This document shows, piece by piece, positions 52,743 to 63,642 of a DNA stretch of 64,000 nt (position 1 is the stretch's first letter; every line of letters begins with the position of its first letter). Source of the stretch: Peptoniphilus sp. BV3C26 (GTDB lineage: Bacteria; Bacillota; Clostridia; Tissierellales; Peptoniphilaceae); NCBI RefSeq assembly GCF_000478985.1, contig NZ_AWXB01000041.1, positions 91,976 through 155,975 on the forward strand, in the 5' to 3' direction. The notes under the pieces were generated by a model. It was not told the origin of the DNA, did no database searches, and worked only from the letters and a program-made list of their open reading frames with translations. Made by a program: the position numbers and the translations under genes.

Positions 52743-52768
52743 AGAGAGACTTAATATTAAGTCTCTCT
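52743..52768 (-). terminator. Terminator of the giant surface protein gene
   Basis: AGAGAGACTTAA / TTAAGTCTCTCT, a near-perfect palindrome, followed on the minus strand by a T-run. Confidence 0.88.
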
Positions 52769-52789
52769 AAAATTTAAGATAACTATAAC

Positions 52790-55700
52790 CTATCTTAGAG
52801 TCCTTTGAAATTTGCTTTGAAGAATTTCAAGTCCATCAATATTAACATTGAAAGTTACCTTATCATCCTTGATTCCATGAGCTCTGTAGTTTTTCTTGTC
52901 ATGGATAAATGTGTTGCTTGCACAAAGAATATCTTGGTAAGCCCACATTGAAGGATTGATGTCCTTATAGTTAATAAGATTCTTATCATTTCTACTTATA
53001 TAAACTCTATCGCAAACTCTGTTAAAAGCCCTATTACTTACAGCGGCAACTTCTTGTCTCGGAATGAACTCGTCAGCCTTAAAGTTTGCAAGACCGTCAG
53101 TATAGATCTTTAACCAACCTTCTTTATAAGCTCCCTCAATTTCTGCTAAAGCCCAATGGTCATTTCTCAAATTCATGTGATTTCCATTAACCTTGTCAAT
53201 ATTTTGGAATCTTCTTAAAGTTGCAATCCATTCAGCCCTTGTTATCTTGTCATAAGGTCTGAAGTAACCGTCGCTATATCCCATAAATACATTAGCTTGA
53301 GTGGTTATCTTAACAGCTTCGGTGTACCATTCATTTCCAATATCCTTATAATTTATCTTATAAGACAAATCATACTTATATCCGTCTTCCTTTAAAGCAT
53401 TGGCAAGAATTTGAGCAGCTTCACATCTTCTTAGACCGTCCTTAGGTCTGAAATATCCTTGGAAGCCTTGCATATATCTTACTTCTTTAAAGAAATTGAT
53501 TTTTGTAGGAACTTCAACAATCTTTTCCTTGTAGATGGTTTCATATCTTACTCCGCCACCAGACCAAATTGGTGGTTGCGGTTCTGGTTGTGGTTCATAT
53601 TTTGCTTGTACAAATACGGTAAAACCTACAACATCTGTTTTGCCATCATCATAAGTTATTTCTACTGTTGCATCTGTAATGCCTGGTTTATCTACATTAG
53701 GTTGTTTGATAACTTTAATACCTTGAATTGTCTTTCCTTGAGGAACAGTAATTCTATCTTTATAATCTTCAGGTCTTGGATAAACTCCAACATCTGTCAT
53801 TATAAGACCTGTACCCGGTGCCCTGTCGAAGTCTGCTACAATTATTGTTTCAGGTTGAGTAAACTTATAATCTTCTCCATTATATTCAGGTCTTGTTCCT
53901 TCTTCAATGTGCCATGCAATAAATTTTGCTCCATTTTGCGGATTTATAGCTGGTAAAGGAATTCCAATTTCCACTTCAGGATTTACATAGTAAATCCTTA
54001 TTTGAGGATCGGCATTTAAAACTGTTGGATTAACTATTACTCTTACATAATTTGCCGGTGTTTCTGAAGTCCTTCCTCCGTCAGTATCTGCCGGATAGAT
54101 ATTAGGATTAACTTTAACAGGAACTTTTATAGTTTTTGTAGTTCCGTTTTTAAATTCTATTGTAACTTCAGCTTCACTCATTCCTGGTGTACTTACATCA
54201 GGCTTCTTTGTAATTTCAAATTTTGAAACATTGTTTTTAAAAGTTATTTCATCTTGTCCCAGTTGCATTTTTATAGCATTTTCATAATCTGAAGGTTCTG
54301 GTTGTCTTCCTGCATAGGTTTCAACAACTTTTGCATCAATTGTAGGTTCTGGTACCTTGCTTTCATATTTTGCCGTAATTATAGTTTCATCTTGGCTGAA
54401 TGAATCAGTTAAAGGACTTGTCCAGCCCGTAAATACCCATTTTACTTCCTTACCAGAAGCATCTGTAACAGGATTTCCATGTTCATCTTTTACAACATCA
54501 CCTGTTGGCGGATTAACTGGTATAGTTACTTGAGTATCTTTCTTAACCCAGAATGTTCTTTCAAATTTTGTAGCATCAGTTGCTTTTTCAATGTCATTTT
54601 CTGTTGTCTTTACAATAACTTTTACGAAGTCTTCTGGTACATCTGGTTTTTTATTTGGATCTGTTTGTTCAACTACATTTGATACATATTGAGCAACAAG
54701 AGTTATATCTTTTTCTACTTTTGACGTAGTTGGATCGAAGTCTTTTCCATCAACTTTCCAACCTGTGAAAGTATAATTTACTTTTTCTGGATTTGCTACT
54801 GCTCCAATTGTTTCATTATGCTTTATTTTCTTTGGTCCTATATAGGTACCACCATCTGTATTGAAATCTACATTGTGATAATCAGTTTCCCATACAGCTA
54901 TTGCTTTTGTGTTTCCATTGATGGTAAATTTTGCACCTGGAGCATATTCTGTGCTATCTATATTCCATCCTTTTAAAACATAATTATCTTTTTTAAGATC
55001 ATTTCCACCAGCTAAAGTGACAACCGTTCCAATGTCATAGGTTAATGCTGCTGGAACTGTTCCAGAAGTTTTATCATCAGCCACATAAGTTAAAGTTACT
55101 TTAGATAGTTTGAATAGCGCAATATATGTCTTATCGCTTTTAACAGGATTTGTTTGGTCAATCTCTGTAAACCATTTGTCAAACATATAATTTGTATTAG
55201 CATTAGTTTCAGGAATTGCTAGTTCAGTTGAACCTACTTTGATATTTTTATTAGGATTTACATAGTAAGTCTTGTTGCCACCAACAATTTGACCATTTTC
55301 TCCCGCTATAAATTCAACTTTCACATATCCTGGGTGATTTGTTGTATCAACAGATTTCAATTCTTTGAACTTATATTTAAAGGTTGCATTTTCTTTAAAA
55401 GTATCATTTAATTTTTTACTATTGTCATTTGACCAGCTTCCACCTATTTCTGTATAACCTAAATTAGGATTCTTGAAAATAGCATCTGCTTTAGATGTTA
55501 AGTCAACAGCTTTATCTGGATTTACATAGTAAGATGTCGTACCTATAAGCTTACCATTACCGTCACTTACAAATTCTACCTTTACATAACCATTAGGTTT
55601 AATTTTGTCACCTTCAATGATATCTTCTAAAGATTTGTATTCAGCCTTTATTGTATAAGTTTCTGAATTTGCAGGTAAGTTAACTGTTAATGAGTGATTC

Positions 55701-58700
55701 CAATTATTAAACTCATATCCTGTATTTGGATTTACTCTAGGTGCTGGCACTGTAACATCAACATCTGGTTTAACCCAGTAAGCTTGTGTTCCAGATAATT
55801 CGCCATGGTCTCCTTTATCAAATACAACTTTTACAAATCCTTGGACTTCTGTAACGCTAATATTATCCTTGTCGTAATATTGTGCTGTAATTCTGTCCTT
55901 ATCTTTGAAAAATGTTTCTTTTTTCAAGTTTACATCCCAACGAGCAAATACATTGTTAGTTTTTGGTGTAATCTTTGGTTCATAACCATCTAAGATAACT
56001 GGTTTATTTGGATTTACATATACAATTTTTTCTGTATTAGTTGTTCCTTCAATAACTCCCTTAGTGGTTGTATCAAAGATAACTTGTACATATCCTGGAA
56101 TTGGTGTTTCAGAAACAGAAGGAAGTTCCTTATATGTTGCTGTAACAGTTTTGTTTTCTTTTATTTGGAAAGTATTTTCTGTATCCCAGCCAGTAATCTT
56201 ATATCCTGTGTCAGCTGTTACTGTTGGTTTTGTTATATCAGCTAAAGTTTTAGCTGGGTCAGCCTTTGGATTTACATAGTAAACTGTTTGACCTTCTATA
56301 GTTTTTCCGCCATTACCTTTTTCAAAGGTTAAGGTTACATAGCCATCTGGTTTAGCATTTGGCTTTCCTTGATCATCAGTTGCTGGAATTATATCATCAA
56401 GTTTATTGAAAGTTCCTTCAATAGTTGTTGGTTTTGTATATTTTTTTCCTACCGTTGGATCTGGTGACCAGGAAGCAAATTCATAACCTACATCAGCACT
56501 TGTTACAGGTGCATCTAGCGTTACATCCCTATTTGGATCAACGTAGTAAGTCCTAGTTTGTCCATCTAATATGGAACCACCTTGGCCTTTAATTACGAAG
56601 TCAACCCTTACATAGCCAGGTTTTTCTACCAATGACACTGCACCTATTTGAGTAAATGTGGCTGTAATTGTTGTGTCTTTCGTGTAATTTGTCTTTTGTG
56701 TAGAATTTTGTGACCATGATGCAAATTCATATCCAGTGTCTCCAATTGTTTTTGGTGGATTAAATGCAACATATTTTGTTGGGTTTACATAGTACTTTAG
56801 AACTCCATCAAGCTTGCCATGATCTACTGCTTCAAAAGTAACTGTTACATAGCCTTTTGGCGGATTTCCATCTGCGGGTATAAATGGGTCGAGTTCTTTA
56901 GATTCTGCTTTTACAACTATATCTGTGTCTTTAATTTCAGTTGTGTCGTCCTTATCCCATTTAACAAATTTATAACCAGTTTCAGCCTTTACTCCTGGTT
57001 TTGCAAGGTCAGTATTGCCAAGTTTTATCCCTGCATTCTTCTTTACATAGTAGTGTTTTACATTCTCTAACTCTAATCCTTTTTCTGCTACAAATGTTAC
57101 CCTTACATATCCATCAGGTCTTGTTGTTGGATCTGTAACAGGATCATAAGGGATAATATTTTGTACTTCAGTATACTCTGCTGTAATAGTTGTATCTTTT
57201 GTAAATTTTCCCTTTATTCCACTTGTCCAAGTTCTTTCAGGATTTTCATTTGATTTCCAATCTTTGAAAGTGTAAGCCTTAGCTTGTTCTGTTTGTGTCT
57301 TTTCAATAGTCTTTCCTATTGGATTTGTAACTGGTATTGTTACTTCCTTATTAGGATTAACCCAGAATGTTTTTGTAAATTCACTTGTAGCCTTGTCTGT
57401 TGTCTTAACGATAACTTCTACATAGTCCTTTGGTACAGGTGGTTTTGTGTTTGGATCTGTTTGCTCAACTAGATCTTTTGTAAATCCTGGTTTGATGGTT
57501 GTTTCTTTATCAGTAAAATTATGACGCTTGTTAAAGTCAAATACACCATTTTCATTTTGCCCAGGCTTATCTGCTGACCAATGAGTGAAACCTAAGTTAG
57601 CTTTTTCTTCATCTGTCAATTTAATTTCAGGAATTTCTACCCAAGCCTTTGGATTTACATAATAAACTTTGCTGTCTTTATTACCTGGTTCTCCTGTTGG
57701 ATTTACTGTAACTTTTACATAGTTTCCAGTTATATCTTTTAAATCTCCCTTTTCAGCTTCAGATAGGAATAATGGTTTTTCTCCTGTTGTTAAAGCTTCA
57801 TAGACATTTTTGTAAACTGTAATTGGGATAGTTAGCTCTTGAGGAGTCTTTCCATCCTTAAATGTGACTTTAGCCTTAACATTTACTGTGCGAACAAGTT
57901 GTTCTTTGTCGGCTTTGTTCTTTTCGTTGACTAAAGCATATACTTGATCGTCTGTTGTTAATTCATTGCCTTCTTCATCAAATAATTGTATTGTAGTACC
58001 TTTTGGAAGATCTTTGACTTGGTCTTTTTCTTTCCATACTAATTGTGCTTTTAATTGATCAATAGTTGGAGCAAAGTTATTTGTCCAAGTGCCCTTCGGA
58101 TCTGTAAAGGCTTCTGTTCTTACTAAGCCTGTTGCACTTAGTCCTGACCATTCGAACTTCGCAGTAAATACATAGAAGTCTTTTGTATCATTATCAACTA
58201 TTGTATTTTTGTTTAATAGTGGCTTTTCATCCCATTTGATAAATTTCTTGCCAGTATCTGGTGTGATATAGTACTTGTCAACTTCTTTTTTGTCATCTTC
58301 TGTAGGATCTCCTGGTACTGGTAGCAAGTCTGATTTTAGTCCCTTTATTACATCGTAATTAAGTTCTGTAATATCTTTGCCATTTTTATCTTTACCAAAG
58401 GATCCGCCTTTTTCTGCCTTGAAAGTTACTCTGACATAGCCTTCTGGTGGGTCTGGAATTTTTTCTCCTTCTTTTGGAGTTGGTATTTCAATTACTCTTA
58501 CGTCCTTATAATAGAAAGTAATTTCATCTTTACCTGTGCCGTTGATACCTTTAAATGCATTTGTATCTTCATCTACATCGAAGAATAGTTGTTGTTGTGG
58601 TTTTTCATCTTTGGCTAAAACCCAACCAGGTATTGGCCTATAGTTTCTTGCGTCAAAGTGACGGTTACCATTTTCAACAAGTTCTTGGTCTATAATAGCT

Positions 58701-61700
58701 CCATCTTTTTCGTTTTCTTTGCCTTTAAATCTTTCATCTATATAGTTAACCTTGTATTGACGGGTTCTAAATTTTTTGTAGAAGAATTTAAATACATTGT
58801 CTTCTACTTTAGGATTTGGAATTAATTTTCCACTGCCATTATCAATTTTTTCTGGCTCTACCTTGAATGTTTGGAAGAAGGAGTTGTTTAAGCCAACTCG
58901 GTTATTATATTCATTGTAGATGCTATAAACATCTGAGTTCTCTTTATGGGCTTCAAGCTCTTCATGTTGAACAAGTGTCCATTTATCATCTTGCTTGTCA
59001 CCTGTTGTAGCAACTAGGTAGCCCGCTCTCTTGTCTGCAAGTGTAACTTTTTTAGGGTTTGGACTTACGCTTGTATCTATGTTAAAGTCCTTATCCAAGA
59101 AACAATGTTCTACTTTTACATTCACTCTGTTGTTTGGAGTCCAAATTGCCTTTAGATAGATAGGTGCTACAACATCGTTGCCAAAGGAATATAGTTCTGG
59201 AACTTTATATGTGTCTCTATAACTTGTGTCTATTTCGTCTGTATAGTCGCCTTTTTGATTCTTCTTATATCTAATTACTTCCCAGCCCATAAAGTCGTAG
59301 CCCTTTCTTGTAGGCTTCTTAGGTTCTACAAGCTTCTGTCTTTGAATAACTGTAAAGATTTGTTTATCGCCATCATTGGCTTCTTTTTTCGCATAGGTAT
59401 TTATCTTTTCTTGACCAATGTCGCCTTCTTGGATTTTCTTGCGACTTTTAGTTAAATCTTCCTCCTTAATATTTCTTAAATTTCCACCGTTTGGATCAAA
59501 AGTTACCTTCCATTTATAATCCGGTTCGCCCCACTTAGCATATAGGTTTACTGGGTGGTTAGGCATGATTTCGCCTGGGTTCTCCCAAATAAGCTTAGTG
59601 CCTGCAGGGTCTAGTGCCCAGCCCTTAAAGACCATTTGGTTTGAAAGGTTGTCGGGACGCCTAACTTTTAATTTGTTATTGTCATTTGGGTCCTTAAAGA
59701 CAAGGTCTGTAAGTTTTAATTTTAGTAAATTTTCTGGATTATCCAATAAGTTGGCTGGATTATCCTTAAAGTATTCTCTATCTGCTTTTGGTGTTTTATT
59801 ATCAACTAAGTCGGGGCTTAGAACCTTTAGTGGAAATTCATAGAAGGTATCTAATGAGTTGGTTTTTCCAAACTCATTATCACCCTTAATCTTTGATGGG
59901 TCGTAGTTAAATCTTAGTGGGTACTTATTACGCTCGTATTCAAATTTAAGGTAGCCATTTGTGCCAAATCCGTCCCAGCCGTCAGGGTCGCCCCATTCAT
60001 CGCCATTATTAAAGAAGGCCTTAATAAATGGCATCTTACCTAAAGGGCGTTCTCCATAAATGTCTGTATTTGTCTTAGCAGGGAATGGAGTTACATCTTT
60101 ACGCTCATCGTTTTTAGCATCTATGCCATCTGAATCAAGATATTCCGGTGTTTCATTACCTCTCTTGCCAGTAAAGCCTTGAACCCTGGGGTATACAGGC
60201 GCATAAGTGTCAGAATTGGTATCTGCCTTATACCTGTATAGGTCGTAGCGGATAATTGTTTCGTCATTCTTAAAGCCATCCATCCAAAAGTCCATGTGGT
60301 GAGGCATAGAGTCTACGTCCTGCTTTATGCCAAAGGAAAGAATTTTATAATCGTACCACTTTAAATCTATCCTCGATCCATCACCCTTATCTATATTTTT
60401 CGTATAGCCGCCCCATTTATCGTAATTTTTTGGCAAGTCTAAGAATTGGTCGGCATTTAATCTATAAGGAGGTGTGTCCAAGTGAAACGGCCAATTTGGA
60501 CTATTATAGTTTGATCCCCAGCCAAAGGATTGCATGTCTTTGCTAAAGCCTTTGGTTTGCATGGCATCGTTTGGCCAGTCTAACATTAGCTGGTTGAACC
60601 TTGCCTTGTAATGGTAAGGATTGCCAGGGCCGCCCTTCTTCACTAACTTGCCTTGACCATCATATCCCCAAATTTCAGGGTAGAAAGTATTTTCTTTAGG
60701 TAGGGCATTCGACTTAGTGAAGTAGAGCTCGTATTCTTGTCTGTCGTAGTAGATATTGTAGACAGTCTTACCTGTTGAATCAACAGGCTTAACTAGGTTT
60801 GCATTATCAGGGTCCTTGTTTTGCTCATGAGTTAGTTTTTGGTTATATACATAGAATTTATTTAGATAAAGATCTTTTCCACGATTAAATCTATCGCCCT
60901 TCCATATCTTGGCTAGACGATCTGGGTCTAAGTCTGGGAAGACTATGTCTTTTACAGGTTCATTATCTATGTCTGGTCTTGAGCCTGTCATTTGATCCTT
61001 ATAGACACGAGTACCTATATAGTCATACTCACCTGCATGGTCTGCCTTTTCTGCCCAAAATTGGACAGCGTAGCCTGCCTTGTCCTTGTCCTTCCACACA
61101 GCTGTGAAAGTAAGATTATTTGCTGGCATAAGCAAATTAGCAGCAAGATTTTTGATAGCTTGACCGGTTCCAACTTTAATTATTTCATTTGCATTATATG
61201 TTTTTCCATCCTTTGTACTTAAATCAACCGATGGCTTCCAGCCTTGGAATTCGCCGCCGACTTTTGTAGGAATATCTGCATCGGCAATTTTAGGAATCAC
61301 TTGTCCATAATAAAGTGTACGAGCCGGAAGGGCTGTGCCACCTGCAGTGTCAAATGTCACATCGTAATGGGCACGGTTGTAACGGTATTCCAATATAAAG
61401 TTCGTGGCATTTTCTGGAACTTGCATTGTGATAGATTCAGCTTCTGGAACAAAGCCTTTTCTATTTGGATGACCTTCAGTTAAAGGACTGACTTCCATGG
61501 TAGACCCAGTATTACCTTGTTGGGTGGTAATAAGCTCTCCTTCTTCTCCAACGCTTCCGTTCGGATTTGTATACTTAGTAAAATCTTCTAAGTCTTGGAA
61601 GACGTGTTTGATTTTAATGCTATTACTTTTAGCAGCGTATTTAAACTCTTGCTCGGCACTGTATCTGTCACCATTAATTTTGTCCTCAGATTTAATGCCT

Positions 61701-62125
61701 GCTTTTGCCTTATTCACAATTGTGTCATAGTCAATTGTAAAATTATCTTGCGGCTCGTCATAACCAGCAAGTTTTGGCATGTCAATAGTCTTATTGACCT
61801 TATCTTTTTCTGCTTGTGTTGCATCTGCACCTACACTTGCGATATAAGGCTGGTAGCTTATATCGTACTTTTCACCCTTTTGGGTTTTAAAGTCTGTGTG
61901 CAGGGTGTAGATGTCCGGCTGAACCGGATTTTTTATAAAATCTGTCGCACTTTGTCCACTGTCCAGTTTTACCGGATTTATGGGTATTTTTTCATTGTTG
62001 ATGAATTTTGCCTTGCTCTCTGATAGGTCATCATGGTTAACTGAAGCAAAAACCTCCAAAGGACCTGATAATAACATGGTTAAAATTAACATCCAAACAC
62101 ATAATTTTTTAAAGCAATCTCTCAT
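52790..62125 (-). CDS. Giant SLH-anchored surface protein with InlB-type, GYVxVxF and Rib-like repeats
   Basis: A 3111-aa secreted protein. It starts with a signal peptide (KKLCVWMLILTMLLSGPLEVFA). InlB-type beta-grasp repeats occur near residues 250-345 (YDVTFDTAGGTALPARTLYY), 870 (WKVTFDPNGGNL) and about 2390-2500. From about 1220 to 2770 I count roughly 14 divergent 65-85 aa units with the pattern GYVxVxF...YYVNP...GYxFxxW...ITAxF. Two Rib/alpha-like units follow (KPDVSTPGMSEAEVTIEF and KQPNVDKPGITDATVEITY). The C-terminal 230 residues hold three S-layer-homology domains (GYFRPKDGLRRCEAAQILAN; GYSDGYFRPYDKITRAEWIA), which bind secondary cell-wall polymer. No LPXTG. Likely an adhesin. RBS AAGGAG is eight bases before ATG. 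Confidence 0.92.
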   Translation of the reverse strand: MRDCFKKLCVWMLILTMLLSGPLEVFASVNHDDLSESKAKFINNEKIPINPVKLDSGQSATDFIKNPVQPDIYTLHTDFKTQKGEKYDISYQPYIASVGADATQAEKDKVNKTIDMPKLAGYDEPQDNFTIDYDTIVNKAKAGIKSEDKINGDRYSAEQEFKYAAKSNSIKIKHVFQDLEDFTKYTNPNGSVGEEGELITTQQGNTGSTMEVSPLTEGHPNRKGFVPEAESITMQVPENATNFILEYRYNRAHYDVTFDTAGGTALPARTLYYGQVIPKIADADIPTKVGGEFQGWKPSVDLSTKDGKTYNANEIIKVGTGQAIKNLAANLLMPANNLTFTAVWKDKDKAGYAVQFWAEKADHAGEYDYIGTRVYKDQMTGSRPDIDNEPVKDIVFPDLDPDRLAKIWKGDRFNRGKDLYLNKFYVYNQKLTHEQNKDPDNANLVKPVDSTGKTVYNIYYDRQEYELYFTKSNALPKENTFYPEIWGYDGQGKLVKKGGPGNPYHYKARFNQLMLDWPNDAMQTKGFSKDMQSFGWGSNYNSPNWPFHLDTPPYRLNADQFLDLPKNYDKWGGYTKNIDKGDGSRIDLKWYDYKILSFGIKQDVDSMPHHMDFWMDGFKNDETIIRYDLYRYKADTNSDTYAPVYPRVQGFTGKRGNETPEYLDSDGIDAKNDERKDVTPFPAKTNTDIYGERPLGKMPFIKAFFNNGDEWGDPDGWDGFGTNGYLKFEYERNKYPLRFNYDPSKIKGDNEFGKTNSLDTFYEFPLKVLSPDLVDNKTPKADREYFKDNPANLLDNPENLLKLKLTDLVFKDPNDNNKLKVRRPDNLSNQMVFKGWALDPAGTKLIWENPGEIMPNHPVNLYAKWGEPDYKWKVTFDPNGGNLRNIKEEDLTKSRKKIQEGDIGQEKINTYAKKEANDGDKQIFTVIQRQKLVEPKKPTRKGYDFMGWEVIRYKKNQKGDYTDEIDTSYRDTYKVPELYSFGNDVVAPIYLKAIWTPNNRVNVKVEHCFLDKDFNIDTSVSPNPKKVTLADKRAGYLVATTGDKQDDKWTLVQHEELEAHKENSDVYSIYNEYNNRVGLNNSFFQTFKVEPEKIDNGSGKLIPNPKVEDNVFKFFYKKFRTRQYKVNYIDERFKGKENEKDGAIIDQELVENGNRHFDARNYRPIPGWVLAKDEKPQQQLFFDVDEDTNAFKGINGTGKDEITFYYKDVRVIEIPTPKEGEKIPDPPEGYVRVTFKAEKGGSFGKDKNGKDITELNYDVIKGLKSDLLPVPGDPTEDDKKEVDKYYITPDTGKKFIKWDEKPLLNKNTIVDNDTKDFYVFTAKFEWSGLSATGLVRTEAFTDPKGTWTNNFAPTIDQLKAQLVWKEKDQVKDLPKGTTIQLFDEEGNELTTDDQVYALVNEKNKADKEQLVRTVNVKAKVTFKDGKTPQELTIPITVYKNVYEALTTGEKPLFLSEAEKGDLKDITGNYVKVTVNPTGEPGNKDSKVYYVNPKAWVEIPEIKLTDEEKANLGFTHWSADKPGQNENGVFDFNKRHNFTDKETTIKPGFTKDLVEQTDPNTKPPVPKDYVEVIVKTTDKATSEFTKTFWVNPNKEVTIPVTNPIGKTIEKTQTEQAKAYTFKDWKSNENPERTWTSGIKGKFTKDTTITAEYTEVQNIIPYDPVTDPTTRPDGYVRVTFVAEKGLELENVKHYYVKKNAGIKLGNTDLAKPGVKAETGYKFVKWDKDDTTEIKDTDIVVKAESKELDPFIPADGNPPKGYVTVTFEAVDHGKLDGVLKYYVNPTKYVAFNPPKTIGDTGYEFASWSQNSTQKTNYTKDTTITATFTQIGAVSLVEKPGYVRVDFVIKGQGGSILDGQTRTYYVDPNRDVTLDAPVTSADVGYEFASWSPDPTVGKKYTKPTTIEGTFNKLDDIIPATDDQGKPNAKPDGYVTLTFEKGNGGKTIEGQTVYYVNPKADPAKTLADITKPTVTADTGYKITGWDTENTFQIKENKTVTATYKELPSVSETPIPGYVQVIFDTTTKGVIEGTTNTEKIVYVNPNKPVILDGYEPKITPKTNNVFARWDVNLKKETFFKDKDRITAQYYDKDNISVTEVQGFVKVVFDKGDHGELSGTQAYWVKPDVDVTVPAPRVNPNTGYEFNNWNHSLTVNLPANSETYTIKAEYKSLEDIIEGDKIKPNGYVKVEFVSDGNGKLIGTTSYYVNPDKAVDLTSKADAIFKNPNLGYTEIGGSWSNDNSKKLNDTFKENATFKYKFKELKSVDTTNHPGYVKVEFIAGENGQIVGGNKTYYVNPNKNIKVGSTELAIPETNANTNYMFDKWFTEIDQTNPVKSDKTYIALFKLSKVTLTYVADDKTSGTVPAALTYDIGTVVTLAGGNDLKKDNYVLKGWNIDSTEYAPGAKFTINGNTKAIAVWETDYHNVDFNTDGGTYIGPKKIKHNETIGAVANPEKVNYTFTGWKVDGKDFDPTTSKVEKDITLVAQYVSNVVEQTDPNKKPDVPEDFVKVIVKTTENDIEKATDATKFERTFWVKKDTQVTIPVNPPTGDVVKDEHGNPVTDASGKEVKWVFTGWTSPLTDSFSQDETIITAKYESKVPEPTIDAKVVETYAGRQPEPSDYENAIKMQLGQDEITFKNNVSKFEITKKPDVSTPGMSEAEVTIEFKNGTTKTIKVPVKVNPNIYPADTDGGRTSETPANYVRVIVNPTVLNADPQIRIYYVNPEVEIGIPLPAINPQNGAKFIAWHIEEGTRPEYNGEDYKFTQPETIIVADFDRAPGTGLIMTDVGVYPRPEDYKDRITVPQGKTIQGIKVIKQPNVDKPGITDATVEITYDDGKTDVVGFTVFVQAKYEPQPEPQPPIWSGGGVRYETIYKEKIVEVPTKINFFKEVRYMQGFQGYFRPKDGLRRCEAAQILANALKEDGYKYDLSYKINYKDIGNEWYTEAVKITTQANVFMGYSDGYFRPYDKITRAEWIATLRRFQNIDKVNGNHMNLRNDHWALAEIEGAYKEGWLKIYTDGLANFKADEFIPRQEVAAVSNRAFNRVCDRVYISRNDKNLINYKDINPSMWAYQDILCASNTFIHDKKNYRAHGIKDDKVTFNVNIDGLEILQSKFQRTLR

Positions 62126-62370
62126 ATTTTTTTCTCCTTACCCCACTTTACTGTTTTATTTCAAGTTTTAAGTCTTCATTTTTTAATTACTAAGTTTATA
62201 CTCTATAAATTTGGTAAAATTTACATAAGACCGTTAATTTTCATACTTCATTATACCATAATAAGTTTGCAAAATCAGCTTAAATAATAATTTAGAGCCC
62301 TTTCTATTATTATATTTTTTTAATTATTATTTATATTTATTCTATTTTTATTTTTTATTTTATTTATTTC
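62126..62370. other. Upstream region of the giant surface gene
   Basis: AT-rich, non-coding. It should contain the promoter of the surface protein gene on the minus strand; several TATAAT-like hexamers occur but none has a convincing -35. Confidence 0.35.
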
Positions 62371-63545
62371 GACTCAGCCTCCGGACCAATAAATTGGTCC
62401 CTACATTGGGTTGTGTTTTCAATTGAAATTTTATTTGTATTTACATTTTTTCATTTTTTGTTTTATTTCACTCGCCTTGCGGCGCTATTTACTGCTACCG
62501 GTCCGTGTGTGCAGGGTGAGAGAAAAAACTCCACATTTTTTATAAAATTTATTTTTCATTTTTGTTTTGTTTCTATTTTTTCAATTCATCTTTTTCTATA
62601 TCAATTTTTTTGTTTTATTTCACTCGCCTTACGCCGCCGGACCAATAAATTGGTCCCTAGATTGGGTTGTGTTTTCAATTGAAATTTTATTTGTATTTAT
62701 TCTATTTTTATTTTTTATTTTATTTATTTCGGCTTCGCCGCCGGACCAATAAATTGGTCCCTACATTGGGTTGTGTTTTCAATTGAAATTTTATTTGTAT
62801 TTACATTTTTTCATTTTTTGTTTTATTTCACTCGCCTTGCGGCGCCGGACCAATAAATTGGTCCCTACATTGGGTTGTGTTTTCAATTGAAATTTTATTT
62901 GTATTTACATTTTTTCATTTTTTGTTTTATTTCACTCGCCTTGCGGCGCTATTTACTGCTACCGGTCCGTGTGTGCAGGGTGGGAGAAAAAACTCCGCAT
63001 TTTTTATAAAATTTATTTTTCATTTTTGTTTTGTTTCTATTTTTTCAATTCATCTTTTTCTATATCAATTTTTTTGTTTTATTTCACTCGCCTTACGCCG
63101 CCGGACCAATAAATTGGTCCCTACATTGGGTTGTGTTTTCAATTAAAATTTTATTTGTATTTACATTTTTTCATTTTTTGTTTTATTTCACTCGCCTTGC
63201 GGCGCCGGACCAATAAATTGGTCCCTACATTTGGTTGTGTTTTCAATTGAAATTTTAGTGAACTGTAGGGACCGGTTTACCGGTCCGTGTGTGCAGGGTG
63301 GGAGAAAAAACTCCGCATTTTTTATAAAATTTATTTTTCATTTTTGTTTTGTTTCTATTTTTTCAATTCATCTTTTTCTATATCAATTTTTTTGTTTTAT
63401 TTCACTCGCCTTACGGCGCCGGACCAATAAATTGGTCCCTACATTGGGTTGTGTTTTCAATTGAAATTTTATTTGTATTTACATTTTTCATTTTTTGTTT
63501 TATTTCACTCGCCTTAGACCGCCGGACCAATAAATTGGTCCCTAG
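62371..63545. repeat. Tandem block of REP-like palindromic elements
   Basis: Eight exact copies of the palindrome GGACCAATAAATTGGTCC start at 62383, 62639, 62743, 62847, 63103, 63207, 63421 and 63524. Spacing is 104 bp (basic unit) or 256 bp (104 plus a 152-bp insert); one spacing is 214. Units share TTGGGTTGTGTTTTCAATT and TTTCACTCGCCTTGCGGCG. Three inserts carry a second palindrome type, complete as GGACCGGTTTACCGGTCC at 63269-63286 and clipped in the other two (about 62497 and 62960), followed by GTGTGTGCAGGGTG. Read on the minus strand, both types begin TGTAGGGACC. Short open frames across the block repeat with the unit and are not genes. Confidence 0.88.
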
Positions 63546-63601
63546 ATTGGGTTGTGTTTTCAATTAAAATTTTATTTGTATTTACATTTTTTATTTTTGC
63601 A

Positions 63602-63634
63602 ATAAAAAAAGCTCTCATAAAATGAGAGCTTTTA
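63602..63634 (-). terminator. Terminator of tuf
   Basis: AAAAGCTCTCAT / ATGAGAGCTTTT stem with a three-base loop; seven Ts follow on the minus strand, just after the tuf stop. Confidence 0.9.
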
Positions 63635-63642
63635 TTTTATTT

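Noticed and set aside
53459..62171. Plus-strand open frames inside the giant surface gene
   Set aside because: Low-complexity, Cys/Phe-rich antisense shadows of repeats in the long minus-strand gene.
62413..63567. Plus-strand open frames in the palindrome block
   Set aside because: Near-identical peptides recur with each repeat unit; no ribosome sites and hydrophobic low-complexity content.
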